Source: an uncultured Proteiniphilum sp. (lineage in GTDB: Bacteria > Bacteroidota > Bacteroidia > Bacteroidales > Dysgonomonadaceae). Taken from it: a DNA stretch of 64,000 nucleotides. The notes under the pieces are model-generated. The model worked only from the letters and a program-made list of their open reading frames with translations. It made no database searches and was not told the DNA's origin. Shown here one piece after another: positions 26,040-36,860 of this stretch; the stretch's first letter is position 1, and every line of letters starts with the position of its first letter. The stretch covers positions 1 through 64,000 of the forward strand of contig CAKMJT010000045.1 of NCBI GenBank assembly GCA_927407015.1, read 5' to 3'. A program made the position numbers and the translations under genes.

Positions 26040-29000
26040 GCGAACTCATTTGCGTCAGAATATTGATGCAATAAAGTTAGCGTTAAGGCTCGACAAGGAA
26101 CATAGAAAAGCAACACCCGAAGAGCGGGAAATACTCGCCAACTATTCAGGCTTCGGAGGAATTAAGGCAATCCTTAATGCTGCCGACAAACCCGAAGACA
26201 TGGCAAGGTGGTCTAAATCCGAAGTCGAGCTTTTTCCGTTGGTTCAGGAACTTCACGAGGTACTCCGTGAAAATTCTGAAACGCCGGAACAGTACAAACG
26301 CTATGTCAGTTCCCTGAAAAGTTCTGTCCTTACGGCATTTTATACACCAAAACCCGTTATTGATGCGTTGGCGGATGCTCTAAAGGATAGGGGTATAACA
26401 CCTACACGCTTTTTAGAACCCAGTGCCGGAACAGGTGCGTTTATTTCTTCGTTCAAAGAAACTGCCCCCGAAACCAAAGTAACCAGTTTTGAAAAAGATT
26501 TATTGACAGGAAAAATCCTTTCACACATCTATCCCGATGATAAAGTTCGGATTGAGGGCTATGAAAAAATGGAAGGACGTTATGCACAGCATTTCGATGT
26601 GATAGCGTCCAACATTCCGTTCGGCGATGTATCGATATTCGATCCGCTATTGTCCAACCATGAAATACCCGCCGTCAAACAATCGACACAGGCTATTCAC
26701 AACTACTTTTTTGTAAAAAGTGTTATGTCGGCCAGAGAGGGGGGAATAATCGCTTTTATTACCAGTCAGGGCGTACTCAATTCGGAACAGAACAAGCCGA
26801 TACGGGAATATCTGATGAACACTTGCGATGTGGTATCGGCTATCCGTTTGCCCAATAACCTTTTCTCCGATCATGCCGGAACAGAAGTCGGTAGCGACCT
26901 GATAATCCTGCAACGGAACAACAAAAATATCGTTCCGAGCCAAAGGCAGCAGGATTTTATCGAATCCCGCAAATTGTCGAACGGCATTTACATTAACAAC
27001 CTGTTCCGTGATTTTAACAGGGTAGTACAGACACACTCTAAAACCGACACCGATCTATACGGTAAGCCTGCAATTGTCTTTACCCATGAAGGTGGAGTGG
27101 ACGGAATTGCCAAAGACCTGCGGCAAATGTTGAAAGAGGATTTTTCCCAACATTTGGATTTACAACATTATCAATCCTATGCACAGAACACGGCGGAACG
27201 ACAGGTTACAGCCTCCGCAGAAATCAAACCGCCACTTGAATCAAATCCCAATGACCTCAATCCTCTTTGGCAGACGGATGAACTCGATCCGTTTTGGCAG
27301 GCTATTGAAGATGATTGGTTTCCAGACAGTAACCAATCCGAAGCGATAAAACCTGCGATTGAAAACAAACCCGAACCACCCAAGCAACAACAAACTTATT
27401 CGGGTACGCTTTTCGACATGGACGATCCTGCCATTAAAAAAGAGCCGACTCCAGAGGCGAAACCACAGTCTGTAACACAAGAGCCGTTAATAACGCTTTA
27501 TGATCTTTTCGGGTTTACCCAAGAGGAACGCAATCAAGTCAGCAAGCCCAAAGAACGAGGTCGAAAATCCAAATCACAGGTTGCCAAGCCAAAGGAACTG
27601 CCATTTATGGATTGGCGGGAAGAAATGCAGCATAACACGGCACAACAACGGGAAAAGCTACAACAGGAAACTGCCGAAGCCTATCCCGTATTCGATGTCC
27701 GTCGGGAGGAACAACTGGAACGACTGAAAGAAGAAGCCGAACGGGAACAGCAGGAACGCATGAAACCTGTTCCTTTTCTATTAGAAGATATACCGCCCCA
27801 TTACCGGGAAGGCTCACTCATAACAGACGAAAATAATAGTATCGGCTATTTGCGTGATTTGAACGGATTTCAGCCGATGTTCCATCCGCTTCAGCTCACC
27901 GGAACACAGCAGGCGAAAGCGTCCCTTTACATTGAAATACGGGACACTTATCACCACCTGTATAGCAACGAAGCAACAAGGTTGGAAGCCAATCCCGCAT
28001 TAAGGGAAATGCTTAACCGACTGTATGATGATTTTACCCGTCGTTTCGGAAATATAAACAATGCGAAAAATCTAAGCCTTATTAAAATGGATGCCGGAGG
28101 AACGGAAATTCTTTCTCTGGAACGCTATGTAAACGGCAAAGCCGTCAAAGCTGACATTTTTCAACAACCAGTTGCTTTCAATCCGAATGAAATAACATCC
28201 GCAGACAATGCACGGGAAGCCCTGGCCGCTTCGCTCAATAAGTATGCAACGGTAAACCTTGAATATATGGCAGGGCTTACAGGTGGTACTTCGGATAAAA
28301 TACTGGAGGAACTGAAAGGGCAGGTATTCTTCAATCCGATGATAGGCGTTTATGAAATAAAAGACAAGTTCATAAGCGGCAATGTCATATCCAAAGCAGA
28401 ACACGTCGAGCGGTATATAGAGAACCACCCCGACCATGAAGCGGCAACAGAATCATTAAAGGCTCTTAAAGAAGCAATACCCAGTCCGATAGCATTCGAG
28501 GATTTGGATTTTAATTTCGGGGAACGGTGGATTCCGTCGGGTATTTACAGCAAATACGCTTCGCATTTGTTTGATACGAATGTATCGGTGCATTATGCTC
28601 AAAGCCGAGATGAGTACACCCTCAAAGCCGACAGCAAAAATGTCAAGATATGGGATCAGTACGCTGTTAAGGCAACAAGCCGGACTTTCGACGGTATCGC
28701 CCTGATGAAACACGCACTGCATAATACCTCGCCCGATATTACCAAAAAAGTCAATAAACTGATTGACGGGGAAATGAAAGAGGTCAAAGTGCGTGATTCC
28801 GAATCTATACAACTCGCCAATTCCAAGATTGACGAGATACGCAATGGTTTTACCGAATGGCTTAACGAACAATTACAAGAGTTCAAAGACCGACTGGCGG
28901 ATATATACAATCGTACGTTTAACTGTTTCGTCCGTCCGGAGTATGACGGAAGCCACCAAGAGTTTCCCGGACTTGATTTGAAAGGGTTGGGTATTCCAGA

Positions 29001-31734
29001 CCTATACAAGAGCCAAAAGGATGCTGTTTGGCTTGATAAACTCAATGGCGGGGGCATAATCGACCACGAAGTTGGCGGTGGTAAAACCTTGATAATGTGC
29101 GTAAGCGCCTACGAAAAGAAACGTTTGGGATTGGTAAACAAACCGCTTATTATGGCTCTCAAAGCCAATGTACACGAGATTGCCCAAACTTTTTGTACGG
29201 CTTACCCCAATGCGAAAGTGCTGTATCCGGGTAAAGAAGATTTTACACCCGCTAAACGGGCGAAGATCTTCAACGAAATGAAAAACAACAACTGGGATGC
29301 TATCATTTTAACTCACGAACAATTCGGGATGATACCCCAGTCGCCCGAAATACAGCAACGGATATTACAGGCGGAACTGGATTCGGTTGAAGAAAATCTG
29401 GAAGTATTACGGGCACAGGGAAAGGAGATTTCCCGTGCAATGGAAAAAGGTTTAGTCAAAAGACAATTAAACCTTGAAGCCAAACTGGAAAATATAACCT
29501 ATCAGATTGAAAACCGAAAAGATGATACGGTAGATTTTCGTCTAATGGGTATCGACCACCTGTATGTCGATGAGAGCCACCGATTCAAGAACCTGACCTT
29601 TACCACCCGGCACGATAGGGTTGCAGGTTTGGGAAACGCCGAAGGCTCGCAACGTGCCTTGAATATGCTTTTTGCCCTGCGTACCATTCAGGACAGGACA
29701 GGCAAAGATTTAGGAGCCACTTTCCTTTCAGGTACAACTATTTCCAACAGTTTGACAGAATTATACTTGCTTTTCAAGTATCTCCGGCCAAACGAACTGG
29801 AACGACAGGGTATTAATACATTTGATGCGTGGGCGGCAATCTTCGCTAAAAAGTCGATAGACTACGAATTTTCTGTTACCAATGAGATTGTTCAGAAAGA
29901 ACGCTTCCGGTATTTTATCAAAGTACCCGAATTGGCAGCTTTTTATGCTGAAATAACAGACTATCGTTCTGCAGAGGATATAGGAATCGACCGACCAGTG
30001 AAGAATGAAATCCTGCATAATATTCCGCCTACTCCCGACCAACAGAAGTTCATACAAAAGTTGGTAGAGTTCGCCAAAACGGGTAAAGGCGAAATACTGG
30101 GACGTGCGCCATTGTCAGAAAAGGAAGAAAAGGCAAAAATGTTGATTGCAACCGATTATGCTCGTAAAATGTCGCTCGATATGCGGCTCATTGATCCCGT
30201 TAAATATGGTGATCATGTGGACAACAAGGCTTCGCACGTTGCTAAAATGGTATCGGACTACTACACAAAATTCAAAGACCACAAAGCAACCCAGTTCGTT
30301 TTCTCCGATTTAGGTACTTACAAGCCCGGGCAATGGAATCCATGCTCCGAGATAAAGCGTAAACTGGTGAATGACTACGGAATCCCGGCTCACGAAATAC
30401 GCTTTATTCAGGAAGCCAAAACGGATAAGGCTCGTAAAACCATGATTAAAGACATGAACGAGGGAAAAATCCGTGTACTGTTCGGCTCTACCGAAATGTT
30501 AGGCACAGGTGTAAACGCTCAAAAACGATGTGTAGCTATCCACCATTTGGACGCACCGTGGCGACCGTCAGATTTGGAGCAACGCGATGGTAGAGGTATC
30601 CGCAAAGGCAATGATATAGCCAAATTATATGCTGATAATAAAGTAGATGTGCTGATTTATGCCGTTGAAAAATCATTGGATGCCTATAAGTTTGGATTAC
30701 TTCACAATAAGCAGCTTTTCATTCGCCAGTTGAAGAATAATTCACTGGGTAGCCGTACCATTGACGAGGGCAGCATGGACGAAAAAGGCGGCATGAACTT
30801 TTCCGAATATGTTGCTATTCTTTCGGGCAATACCGAATTATTGGGAAAAGCACGGTTAGAAAAGAAAATTGCTTCTTTGGAATCGGAACGACAGGCATTT
30901 ATGCGTGGCAAGTCTTCGTCCCGCTACAAATTGGAGGATATTGTTTCTAATGTGGAGAAGAATAACGGTTTTATCAATCGCATATCTAAAGATATAGAAG
31001 CATTTAACTCCCGTGTCCGGTATCAGCCGAACGGCGTTACCCGCCTGAATCTTGTTCAGTTGGACGGATTGCAGGGCAGCAACCCGAAAGAAGTCGGCTT
31101 AAAGTTGAACGAGATTGCCGATAAAGCCCGGACGCATGGAGCGCATGAGAAAATCGGCACACTATATGGCTTCGATTTAATGGTTAAATCCGAAACCACA
31201 GTCAAAGACGGCTTCGATTTGATACAAAACCGTTTCTTTATCAAAGGCGAAGGCGATATTCTCTACAACTACAATCATGGAGCAATGGCTACCGATCCGA
31301 AGACGGCAGCACAAAATTTTCTGAATGCACTCGATACCATGCCGAAATTGCAGGAGAAATACCAATCGGATAACGAGAAATTACAAAAAGATATTCCTGT
31401 TCTTAAAGAAGTAGTTGAAGGAACATGGCGGAAAGAACCTGAATTGAAAGCCCTGAAAGACGATTTGATTGAGTTAGATCGTGAAATTCTACTTTCGTTG
31501 AAACCAATCGAGGAAAGTGAGGGAAAGGAGAACGTGCAGGACAAGAATGTTTCGGTAAACGATCAAAGCCAATCACAAGGGAAATCCGAAACGACCTTTG
31601 TCCAGGACACTCCATTACCGAATAATTTGCAGAAACTTAAGGAAATCATGGGCGACAGGCTTATGATTGCATCGGTAGGCAGTAGTCCGCTGAAAGTGGA
31701 GAAGAAAGATACTTCAAAGGGGATTAAATTGTAA
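26026..31734 (+). CDS. Giant fused N6-adenine methylase / SNF2-type helicase of conjugative elements
   Basis: 1902 residues. The N-terminal methyltransferase has the S-adenosylmethionine loop [12 protein letters not shown] (near 128) and SNIPFGD (near 195) in the place of NPPF. The middle (about 420-600) is Gln/Glu-rich and probably flexible. The helicase part shows [12 protein letters not shown] (near 1013), a DEAH-like VDESHRFKN (near 1180) and motif [16 protein letters not shown] (near 1515). Such proteins occur in Bacteroides ICEs and are thought to protect or remodel element DNA; the exact role is not established. Confidence 0.92.
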   Translation: MSYNKRTHLRQNIDAIKLALRLDKEHRKATPEEREILANYSGFGGIKAILNAADKPEDMARWSKSEVELFPLVQELHEVLRENSETPEQYKRYVSSLKSSVLTAFYTPKPVIDALADALKDRGITPTRFLEPSAGTGAFISSFKETAPETKVTSFEKDLLTGKILSHIYPDDKVRIEGYEKMEGRYAQHFDVIASNIPFGDVSIFDPLLSNHEIPAVKQSTQAIHNYFFVKSVMSAREGGIIAFITSQGVLNSEQNKPIREYLMNTCDVVSAIRLPNNLFSDHAGTEVGSDLIILQRNNKNIVPSQRQQDFIESRKLSNGIYINNLFRDFNRVVQTHSKTDTDLYGKPAIVFTHEGGVDGIAKDLRQMLKEDFSQHLDLQHYQSYAQNTAERQVTASAEIKPPLESNPNDLNPLWQTDELDPFWQAIEDDWFPDSNQSEAIKPAIENKPEPPKQQQTYSGTLFDMDDPAIKKEPTPEAKPQSVTQEPLITLYDLFGFTQEERNQVSKPKERGRKSKSQVAKPKELPFMDWREEMQHNTAQQREKLQQETAEAYPVFDVRREEQLERLKEEAEREQQERMKPVPFLLEDIPPHYREGSLITDENNSIGYLRDLNGFQPMFHPLQLTGTQQAKASLYIEIRDTYHHLYSNEATRLEANPALREMLNRLYDDFTRRFGNINNAKNLSLIKMDAGGTEILSLERYVNGKAVKADIFQQPVAFNPNEITSADNAREALAASLNKYATVNLEYMAGLTGGTSDKILEELKGQVFFNPMIGVYEIKDKFISGNVISKAEHVERYIENHPDHEAATESLKALKEAIPSPIAFEDLDFNFGERWIPSGIYSKYASHLFDTNVSVHYAQSRDEYTLKADSKNVKIWDQYAVKATSRTFDGIALMKHALHNTSPDITKKVNKLIDGEMKEVKVRDSESIQLANSKIDEIRNGFTEWLNEQLQEFKDRLADIYNRTFNCFVRPEYDGSHQEFPGLDLKGLGIPDLYKSQKDAVWLDKLNGGGIIDHEVGGGKTLIMCVSAYEKKRLGLVNKPLIMALKANVHEIAQTFCTAYPNAKVLYPGKEDFTPAKRAKIFNEMKNNNWDAIILTHEQFGMIPQSPEIQQRILQAELDSVEENLEVLRAQGKEISRAMEKGLVKRQLNLEAKLENITYQIENRKDDTVDFRLMGIDHLYVDESHRFKNLTFTTRHDRVAGLGNAEGSQRALNMLFALRTIQDRTGKDLGATFLSGTTISNSLTELYLLFKYLRPNELERQGINTFDAWAAIFAKKSIDYEFSVTNEIVQKERFRYFIKVPELAAFYAEITDYRSAEDIGIDRPVKNEILHNIPPTPDQQKFIQKLVEFAKTGKGEILGRAPLSEKEEKAKMLIATDYARKMSLDMRLIDPVKYGDHVDNKASHVAKMVSDYYTKFKDHKATQFVFSDLGTYKPGQWNPCSEIKRKLVNDYGIPAHEIRFIQEAKTDKARKTMIKDMNEGKIRVLFGSTEMLGTGVNAQKRCVAIHHLDAPWRPSDLEQRDGRGIRKGNDIAKLYADNKVDVLIYAVEKSLDAYKFGLLHNKQLFIRQLKNNSLGSRTIDEGSMDEKGGMNFSEYVAILSGNTELLGKARLEKKIASLESERQAFMRGKSSSRYKLEDIVSNVEKNNGFINRISKDIEAFNSRVRYQPNGVTRLNLVQLDGLQGSNPKEVGLKLNEIADKARTHGAHEKIGTLYGFDLMVKSETTVKDGFDLIQNRFFIKGEGDILYNYNHGAMATDPKTAAQNFLNALDTMPKLQEKYQSDNEKLQKDIPVLKEVVEGTWRKEPELKALKDDLIELDREILLSLKPIEESEGKENVQDKNVSVNDQSQSQGKSETTFVQDTPLPNNLQKLKEIMGDRLMIASVGSSPLKVEKKDTSKGIKL

Positions 31735-31740
31735 AATTAA

Positions 31741-31775
31741 AGCCCGTGCCTGTCATCACGACGGTATGGGCTTTT
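31741..31775 (+). terminator. Intrinsic terminator after the methylase-helicase gene
   Basis: AGCCCGTGCC pairs with GGTATGGGCT (with G-U pairs), followed by TTTTTG. It lies 6 bases after the stop codon. Confidence 0.8.
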
Positions 31776-31810
31776 TGTTTCACTACATAATTATATGAAT
31801 CAAAAAGATT

Positions 31811-33312
31811 GGTTGTGTAAATTAAACTGTGTCAGGTTTTATTTTTATAGTTAATTTGGCACCTTTTTTCTAATGGGTAATGCTGAGACCTGAGTTTTTG
31901 TTGGTCAAAAACGGTTAGGGGTCGACCCCCTAATCGTTTTTATGTTCCAATGGTGCAAAGCATCGCCATCGTCTTGTTGGTCACCACAAAACTAACGAAA
32001 ATTATTGGATCGCCATTATTATCAAAAATTTAATCGAAAAGTTTAAATCTTTCCGGAAAAAGAATTGCCAGTTGCTGGGCCGTCTGTCCCCAGTCTTTCA
32101 AGGGCATGGTCCACTTCTTGCGGATATTGCGGTAGGCCAGATAAACCAGTTTTTCCAATGCCGTATCGTTTGTGAAAACCCCTTTGTTTTTTGTCACCTT
32201 GCGGATCTGACGATGATATCCCTCCACCGTGTTGGTGGTGTAGATCAGTCGCCGTATAGCGTCAGTGTACTGGAAATAGGCCGATAGTTTATGCCAGTTG
32301 TCCCGCCAGGATTTTATCACCAGTGGATATTGTTCGCCCCAGTTCGACTCCAGATTGTCCAGCTCTACTTCCGCCTGTTCCTTGCTTACAGCCTGGTAAA
32401 CGGGCTTGAGATCCTTCATGAAGGCTTTCTGGTACTTGCTGGCAACATATTTGAGGGAATTGCGTATCTGATGAACGATGCAACTCTGAACGATTGTTTC
32501 CGGAAACACACTGTTGATCGCATCGGAGAAACCTGTTAAATTATCGACACTGGCTATTAAGATATCCCGTACCCCCCGGGTTTGTAAATCTGTCAGGACC
32601 GAGAGCCAGAAATTGGCACCTTCACTCCTGGAGATATACATTCCCAGCAGATCCTTATGCCCGTTGCGGTCGACTCCGAGCACATTGTAAATGGCGCGGG
32701 TAACCGGTCGGTTTTTATCATCCATCACCTTGTAGTGGATGGCATCCATCCACACTATGGGATATACTGAATCAAGGGGACGGGTACGCCAGGACTGAAG
32801 TTCAGGCAGCACCCTGTCGGTAATGGCGCTGATGGTATCGGCTGAAACCCGATTACCCAGGTTCTCCTCCATCCAGTCACTAATCTCCCGGGTACTGTTT
32901 CCTAATGCATACAAACCAATAATACGGTCTGCCACACCTTCGGCTAATATACGTTCTCTTTTTTTGATAAACTCCGGTTCAAACCGGGAATCCCTGTCAC
33001 GAGGTGTGTGAACTGTAACCTCACCCAGGGAAGTCTGAACCTGCTTGCGGTTATATCCATTGCGGCGATTACCCGATAAGCGCTCCTCTTCATCCATGTG
33101 GACATCCATCTCACCCTCCAATGCTGCATTCAGAAGGTTCTCCAGTAATGGGGCAAATGCACCGTCTTTTCCTAAAAGAGGCTTGCCGGCTTTTAGCTGC
33201 TCCAGCGCCTTGGCTTGAAAGGACTTGTAATCAAAATCTTCCATAATGTAAACTGTTGTGTAAAAGTAATAAAAAATGATTTATTCTTTGACACAGTTTA
33301 CTTTACAGTCTC
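31811..33312 (-). mobile_element. IS256-family insertion sequence
   Basis: About 1.5 kb. Terminal inverted repeats include TGTAAATTAAACTGTGTCA (31816-31834) and its near-complement at 33289-33307 with one mismatch. The 8-bp direct repeat AAAAGATT flanks the element at 31803-31810 and 33313-33320, a length typical of IS256 target duplications. The terminal few bases outside the repeat match poorly. It lies in the gap between conjugative-element genes and disrupts no gene I can see. Confidence 0.85.
32030..33244 (-). CDS. IS256-family DDE transposase
   Basis: 404 residues, usual family length. N-terminal RRNGYNRKQVQTSLGEV precedes the catalytic core: Asp in IVWMDAIHYKV, Asp in LIASVDNLTGF and Glu in TNTVEGYHRQIRKVTKNKG. 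The C-terminal KKWTMPLKDWGQTAQQLAILF is family-typical. It appears intact and likely active. Confidence 0.95.
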   Translation of the reverse strand: MEDFDYKSFQAKALEQLKAGKPLLGKDGAFAPLLENLLNAALEGEMDVHMDEEERLSGNRRNGYNRKQVQTSLGEVTVHTPRDRDSRFEPEFIKKRERILAEGVADRIIGLYALGNSTREISDWMEENLGNRVSADTISAITDRVLPELQSWRTRPLDSVYPIVWMDAIHYKVMDDKNRPVTRAIYNVLGVDRNGHKDLLGMYISRSEGANFWLSVLTDLQTRGVRDILIASVDNLTGFSDAINSVFPETIVQSCIVHQIRNSLKYVASKYQKAFMKDLKPVYQAVSKEQAEVELDNLESNWGEQYPLVIKSWRDNWHKLSAYFQYTDAIRRLIYTTNTVEGYHRQIRKVTKNKGVFTNDTALEKLVYLAYRNIRKKWTMPLKDWGQTAQQLAILFPERFKLFD

Positions 33313-33333
33313 AAAAGATTTTTAAAACAGCCC

Positions 33334-33648
33334 TCACGGGTTTTTATTTTTATTGTTGTTACCTTTTTTCTTGTTAAAGTTTGTTCTAATAAAAGCATGA
33401 ACATCACTTTCTTTATAGTAAGTTTTGTGATACAGCGTTTGAAAAGGCAATTCGCCCGTAGCACGATACCGTTGCAAAGTCCGCTTGCTGACATTAAGCA
33501 GCATACATAAATCCTGATTGTCAAGCAATAGTTCTCCATCTAACATGTTTCTTTGTTTACTCATTTTATCGAGAGTTTTATCTTGTTTGTCGAATCGATA
33601 CATAATTCGCTCCATCCAGGCTTCAAAATCTTCTTTACTTATATACAT
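33334..33648 (-). CDS. Helix-turn-helix (excisionase-like) protein
   Basis: 104 residues. Contains LLLDNQDLCMLLNVSKRTLQRYRATGELPF, cited here as its two halves DLCMLLNVSKRTLQRYR and TGELPF, the MerR/excisionase-like HTH common in Bacteroides ICEs, then the wing YYKESDVHAFI and a lysine/asparagine tail. The IS256 target site lies just downstream of its stop codon. Regulates or aids excision, by analogy. Confidence 0.85.
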   Translation of the reverse strand: MYISKEDFEAWMERIMYRFDKQDKTLDKMSKQRNMLDGELLLDNQDLCMLLNVSKRTLQRYRATGELPFQTLYHKTYYKESDVHAFIRTNFNKKKGNNNKNKNP

Positions 33649-33660
33649 AACTGTTGAATT

Positions 33661-35703
33661 TTATATAATATGCCCTATCATAAAATAATTCTGACTGGAC
33701 GGATCTTTGATGATTATTTCTTTTTCTCGCATATACTTGATATAGCTTTTGGCAGTACGCTCTTTTACATCCATAATCTGCTGAATCCGGTCGCACAGGT
33801 CAATATAGGTCAGATGCTTTTGAACGTTGAAAATCTCACGGGCAACATTCGCTAGTTCCTTTTCTTTACGTTTTTCTTTTTCCTCCCTGGTCTTTTCCCC
33901 TATGTAAATGTGCATTCCTAATTCCTTGTCCCATGAGAACTGCATTAAGGGAACATCGAGAGGGCTTCCGTCCCTTACTTTGAGAGCCTTAACAACCGAT
34001 ATCGACGGTTCCGAATCGAGTTCTATACTTAGGATAGCAGCAGCTTTTCGCTGTAATTCCGAACCGAGATGCCCTCTTAATTTCAACCCATTCGGTACAT
34101 AATGAAGTACACAAACAATGCAAGTGCGGTATATTCCTGCCAAACGGTACAGTTCATCCATAATGCGGATACTTTCGACTTCATCATTGGCTGATGATAC
34201 TAAATCGGCAATGCCGTCAATAACAACCAAGCGGATGCCTTCGTATTCGTAATGATATTTATCCATACTCTGAACTATGGCTTGCAATCGTTCTTTCCGG
34301 GACATTCCCGTAAGGGAGAAAGCCCGCAGTTCTTCCGGTTTTTCGTTCAGTTTGGCTCGTTTCAAAAGGTTGGAAACGTTTTTGAAAAGCTGTACTTCGG
34401 ATTGTTCGGTATCGTAAAGCAAAACCGCTTTATTATCTGAATTATCACGGACAGTCACGCCTAACGTATCAATAGTGCGGTTATCTTTTATGATTGAACC
34501 TGCAATCAGGGCGGCAACATAGTTGCTTTTCCCCGTACCTTCCCCGCCCGTAATGCAAAGGATGTTTCCCTGTGTTCCCAGAGGTACGTCGCCGGCAGAT
34601 ATAACTTCTTCAGCTTTTGCCGGAGGATTGTTGAAATCAATTTCGCAGGATTTAAGCATGGTCATTGTTTCATTATATAGGTTATCAAGAAAGTCGATGA
34701 ATAGTTGTCGAAGCTCTTTGCGGTTATTCCCTTTGCGGAAATAATCGGTTATATCCTTGTCGGTCTTTTCGCCTGACAATGGTAAGACGAGCCGTTTAAC
34801 GCCATACTCCGACAAGGCTTTTTCATGCTTCATTGCACTGTCTATTCCTGTTTTATCCGCATCATAGAGCAGTACAATATGTTTGAATCGGAAAGTGAGT
34901 TTATAGATTATTCCTGTCGGAATGGTCGATGTTTCGCTGTTGAAGCAGATAGCATGGAAGCCATGTGCGGCAAGTGTCATCACATCTTTTTCTCCACCGG
35001 TAATAAACAATGTATCTCCTTTGGCGGGTAATTGTTCCAGTCCGAAACAATAACTATCTCCGATATTCCCGCCATACAAGAAACGTACTTCCGAAAATGG
35101 ACGGTAGATTTTTACATATCGTTTACCTATGTACCCAAATAGCGGCTCATTCTCCGATGAAGTGTAAGAGAACGATTTTCCGTCCTTATTTTCGCTCCTA
35201 AACTCTTTCAGGGATACGGCTCTGTATAGTTTCAGTATTTCGGGAGTGATACCTGACCTTAACCAAAAATCCAGTTCCTTTTGAGTAAACTTCTGTTGTG
35301 TGATATTATAGGGTTTGATTTTGGGTAGTTCCGGGATCGTCGAATTATTCTTTTGTGGAACTGACTGCGGAATATGAGTTGCATAGTCCGAACTATCCAA
35401 TCCTAAAGACATATCCCTGTTTATGGTTTTCAGTATTTCAACGAAGTCAGCACCATTGTTGCAATCCAAACCTTTCAACTGCCCAACGAAAAAGAAGCAA
35501 TCTCCGCTGTAATTATCATTGCCGAAATCTTTTATGCGATAGATATTGTTACGACGGTCAAAATACACATTACACGAAGCCTTACGGTCTTCATACAATG
35601 GATTCAGAAAATTACGACCTGTTTTCCATTGTACCGAAATATAGTGTTTGAATACATTCAGACCATTATTTGTCCGTCTTAATAGTTCGTCTTTGTTGAG
35701 CAT
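33661..35703 (-). CDS. TOPRIM primase fused to RecA/RepA-like AAA ATPase
   Basis: 680 residues. The first part resembles phage/plasmid primases, with the TOPRIM motif FITGGEKDVMTLAAHG (near 235) and LLYDADKTG (near 277). The second half is a RepA/DnaB-like ATPase: GGEGTGKSNYVAAL Walker A (near 385), VVIDGIADL Walker B and a C-terminal winged-helix-like tail. A replication module of a conjugative element: primer synthesis and unwinding. Lies 12 bases upstream of the HTH gene and overlaps the preceding gene by 38 bases. Confidence 0.88.
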   Translation of the reverse strand: MLNKDELLRRTNNGLNVFKHYISVQWKTGRNFLNPLYEDRKASCNVYFDRRNNIYRIKDFGNDNYSGDCFFFVGQLKGLDCNNGADFVEILKTINRDMSLGLDSSDYATHIPQSVPQKNNSTIPELPKIKPYNITQQKFTQKELDFWLRSGITPEILKLYRAVSLKEFRSENKDGKSFSYTSSENEPLFGYIGKRYVKIYRPFSEVRFLYGGNIGDSYCFGLEQLPAKGDTLFITGGEKDVMTLAAHGFHAICFNSETSTIPTGIIYKLTFRFKHIVLLYDADKTGIDSAMKHEKALSEYGVKRLVLPLSGEKTDKDITDYFRKGNNRKELRQLFIDFLDNLYNETMTMLKSCEIDFNNPPAKAEEVISAGDVPLGTQGNILCITGGEGTGKSNYVAALIAGSIIKDNRTIDTLGVTVRDNSDNKAVLLYDTEQSEVQLFKNVSNLLKRAKLNEKPEELRAFSLTGMSRKERLQAIVQSMDKYHYEYEGIRLVVIDGIADLVSSANDEVESIRIMDELYRLAGIYRTCIVCVLHYVPNGLKLRGHLGSELQRKAAAILSIELDSEPSISVVKALKVRDGSPLDVPLMQFSWDKELGMHIYIGEKTREEKEKRKEKELANVAREIFNVQKHLTYIDLCDRIQQIMDVKERTAKSYIKYMREKEIIIKDPSSQNYFMIGHII

Positions 35704-36025
35704 ATAGTTTATGATTATTTATGAGGTCATTCATACATTCTTCGGTACTGCGAATTCTCTTCTCATTAAGCATTCGCTTAATTTCCGCAATGGTGTAATA
35801 TGATTTTCCTGAAATGATTGAATATGAGATCAGTCGATTGCTTCGTAAGCGTTGAAGTGTTCTCTCACTGATTTTGAGAAAGGTGCAAACTTCGTAACTA
35901 TCCACCCACATTTCATCAGGGTTGACTGTATCATCATCCTGATGATCTACGACAAACTTTGCTATGGCATTAATCTTTGTGACTAAATCTTTATACGCCT
36001 GCGATTCTATTGTTATGACATCCAT
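35666..36025 (-). CDS. Helix-turn-helix protein of conjugative element
   Basis: 119 residues. HTH region VDSYEVCTFLKISERTLQRLR followed by YTIAEIKRMLNEKRI; written here in part only for length. Related to the HTH protein at 33334-33648. Its 3' end overlaps the primase gene, so they are co-transcribed and may be translationally coupled. Confidence 0.84.
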   Translation of the reverse strand: MDVITIESQAYKDLVTKINAIAKFVVDHQDDDTVNPDEMWVDSYEVCTFLKISERTLQRLRSNRLISYSIISGKSYYTIAEIKRMLNEKRIRSTEECMNDLINNHKLYAQQRRTIKTDK

Positions 36026-36067
36026 ATTCGTAACTATTTAATTCGCTGCAAAGTTCGGGGAAAGGAT

Positions 36068-36103
36068 AATACAAAAACAGGGGGAGTAGTTAACTACTCC
36101 CCC
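36068..36103 (-). terminator. Perfect 24-bp palindrome with T-run, terminator of the RteC region
   Basis: GGGGGAGTAGTT (36080-36091) pairs exactly with AACTACTCCCCC (36092-36103). On the minus strand it is followed by TGTTTTTG, so it fits an intrinsic terminator for the genes ending at 36146. It could also act as an operator for the downstream HTH gene. Confidence 0.6.
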
Positions 36104-36145
36104 AAGTTTAGAATATAATTACAAGTAATTCAGCTAATTATAAAA

Positions 36146-36565
36146 TTATTCTTTTTCATTTTGTTTCAAAGGCTTGATTTTCCGACTTCGTTCCAAACTT
36201 CCTTTGAGAAAATCTAATGATTTTGTCAGGTTACAAGATTTTCGATTATAAACCTCTGCCTGCTTATCGTATATGCTTCCAAAATTGCAATTGAAAACAT
36301 ATTCAAAAGCTCTTGCCAATTGCACCAAAGATGCAGGTTTACCGTTTCGGTTTTTTATTTCTTTTGAAAGAAAAATACTCATCACTAATTCCGCCAACCC
36401 GATAATTCCCAGTCCTTTTGCTTTGGGGATTACATAGAGTTCCGACTTAAACGATAGTTCTTCTGTTAGAGAAAATCTTTCCGGGTATTGTATCTTTAGT
36501 TTTAGCAATTCCATTTCAGAATGTAGAAAGCTCAAAGCCTTTCGGATGTAATTAAACTTAATCAT
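36146..36565 (-). CDS. rteC: RteC-domain protein (C-terminal part)
   Basis: 139 residues. LSFLHSEMELLKLKIQYPERF and GLGIIGLAELVMSIFLSKEI followed by LARAFEYVFNCNFGSIYD are typical of RteC, the activator of excision genes in Bacteroides conjugative transposons. The family usually starts about 75-100 residues earlier. The missing N-terminal part is probably the preceding 77-codon gene, separated by a frameshift in a nine-G tract. Confidence 0.78.
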   Translation of the reverse strand: MIKFNYIRKALSFLHSEMELLKLKIQYPERFSLTEELSFKSELYVIPKAKGLGIIGLAELVMSIFLSKEIKNRNGKPASLVQLARAFEYVFNCNFGSIYDKQAEVYNRKSCNLTKSLDFLKGSLERSRKIKPLKQNEKE

Positions 36566-36791
36566 ATCCCCCCCCCGACTCGTAAAGTGATGATGTTTTT
36601 ATTGAATCTATCTCGATACGGGAGTGATTCAATAGACGAAACACTTTCGAGTAATCTGCCTCTGAGTTGCTTGTTTCTGTAATCTGCTTAACAAAAGATT
36701 CATACGAAGTTTGAATTTCTTTGTTCGATACTTGCGAAGGTTCAGACAATAGTCTGAAAAACTCCTTGGTTGTTAAATCATTCATAGACAT
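36558..36791 (-). CDS. Short protein, probably the N-terminal part of RteC
   Basis: 77 residues, helical, no own family. It ends with three glycines encoded by a run of nine G (36568-36576) and overlaps the RteC start by 8 bases. Loss of one G would fuse it in frame to the RteC domain, giving about 215 residues, the normal family size. May be a separate translationally coupled gene, a phase-variable fusion or a sequencing error. Confidence 0.6.
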   Translation of the reverse strand: MSMNDLTTKEFFRLLSEPSQVSNKEIQTSYESFVKQITETSNSEADYSKVFRLLNHSRIEIDSIKTSSLYESGGGYD

Positions 36792-36860
36792 AATTTTTTA
36801 ATGTTAGACGTTATGTGATAGACATACAAAGTCTTTCTTATGCCTGTATATAATCCTCAT

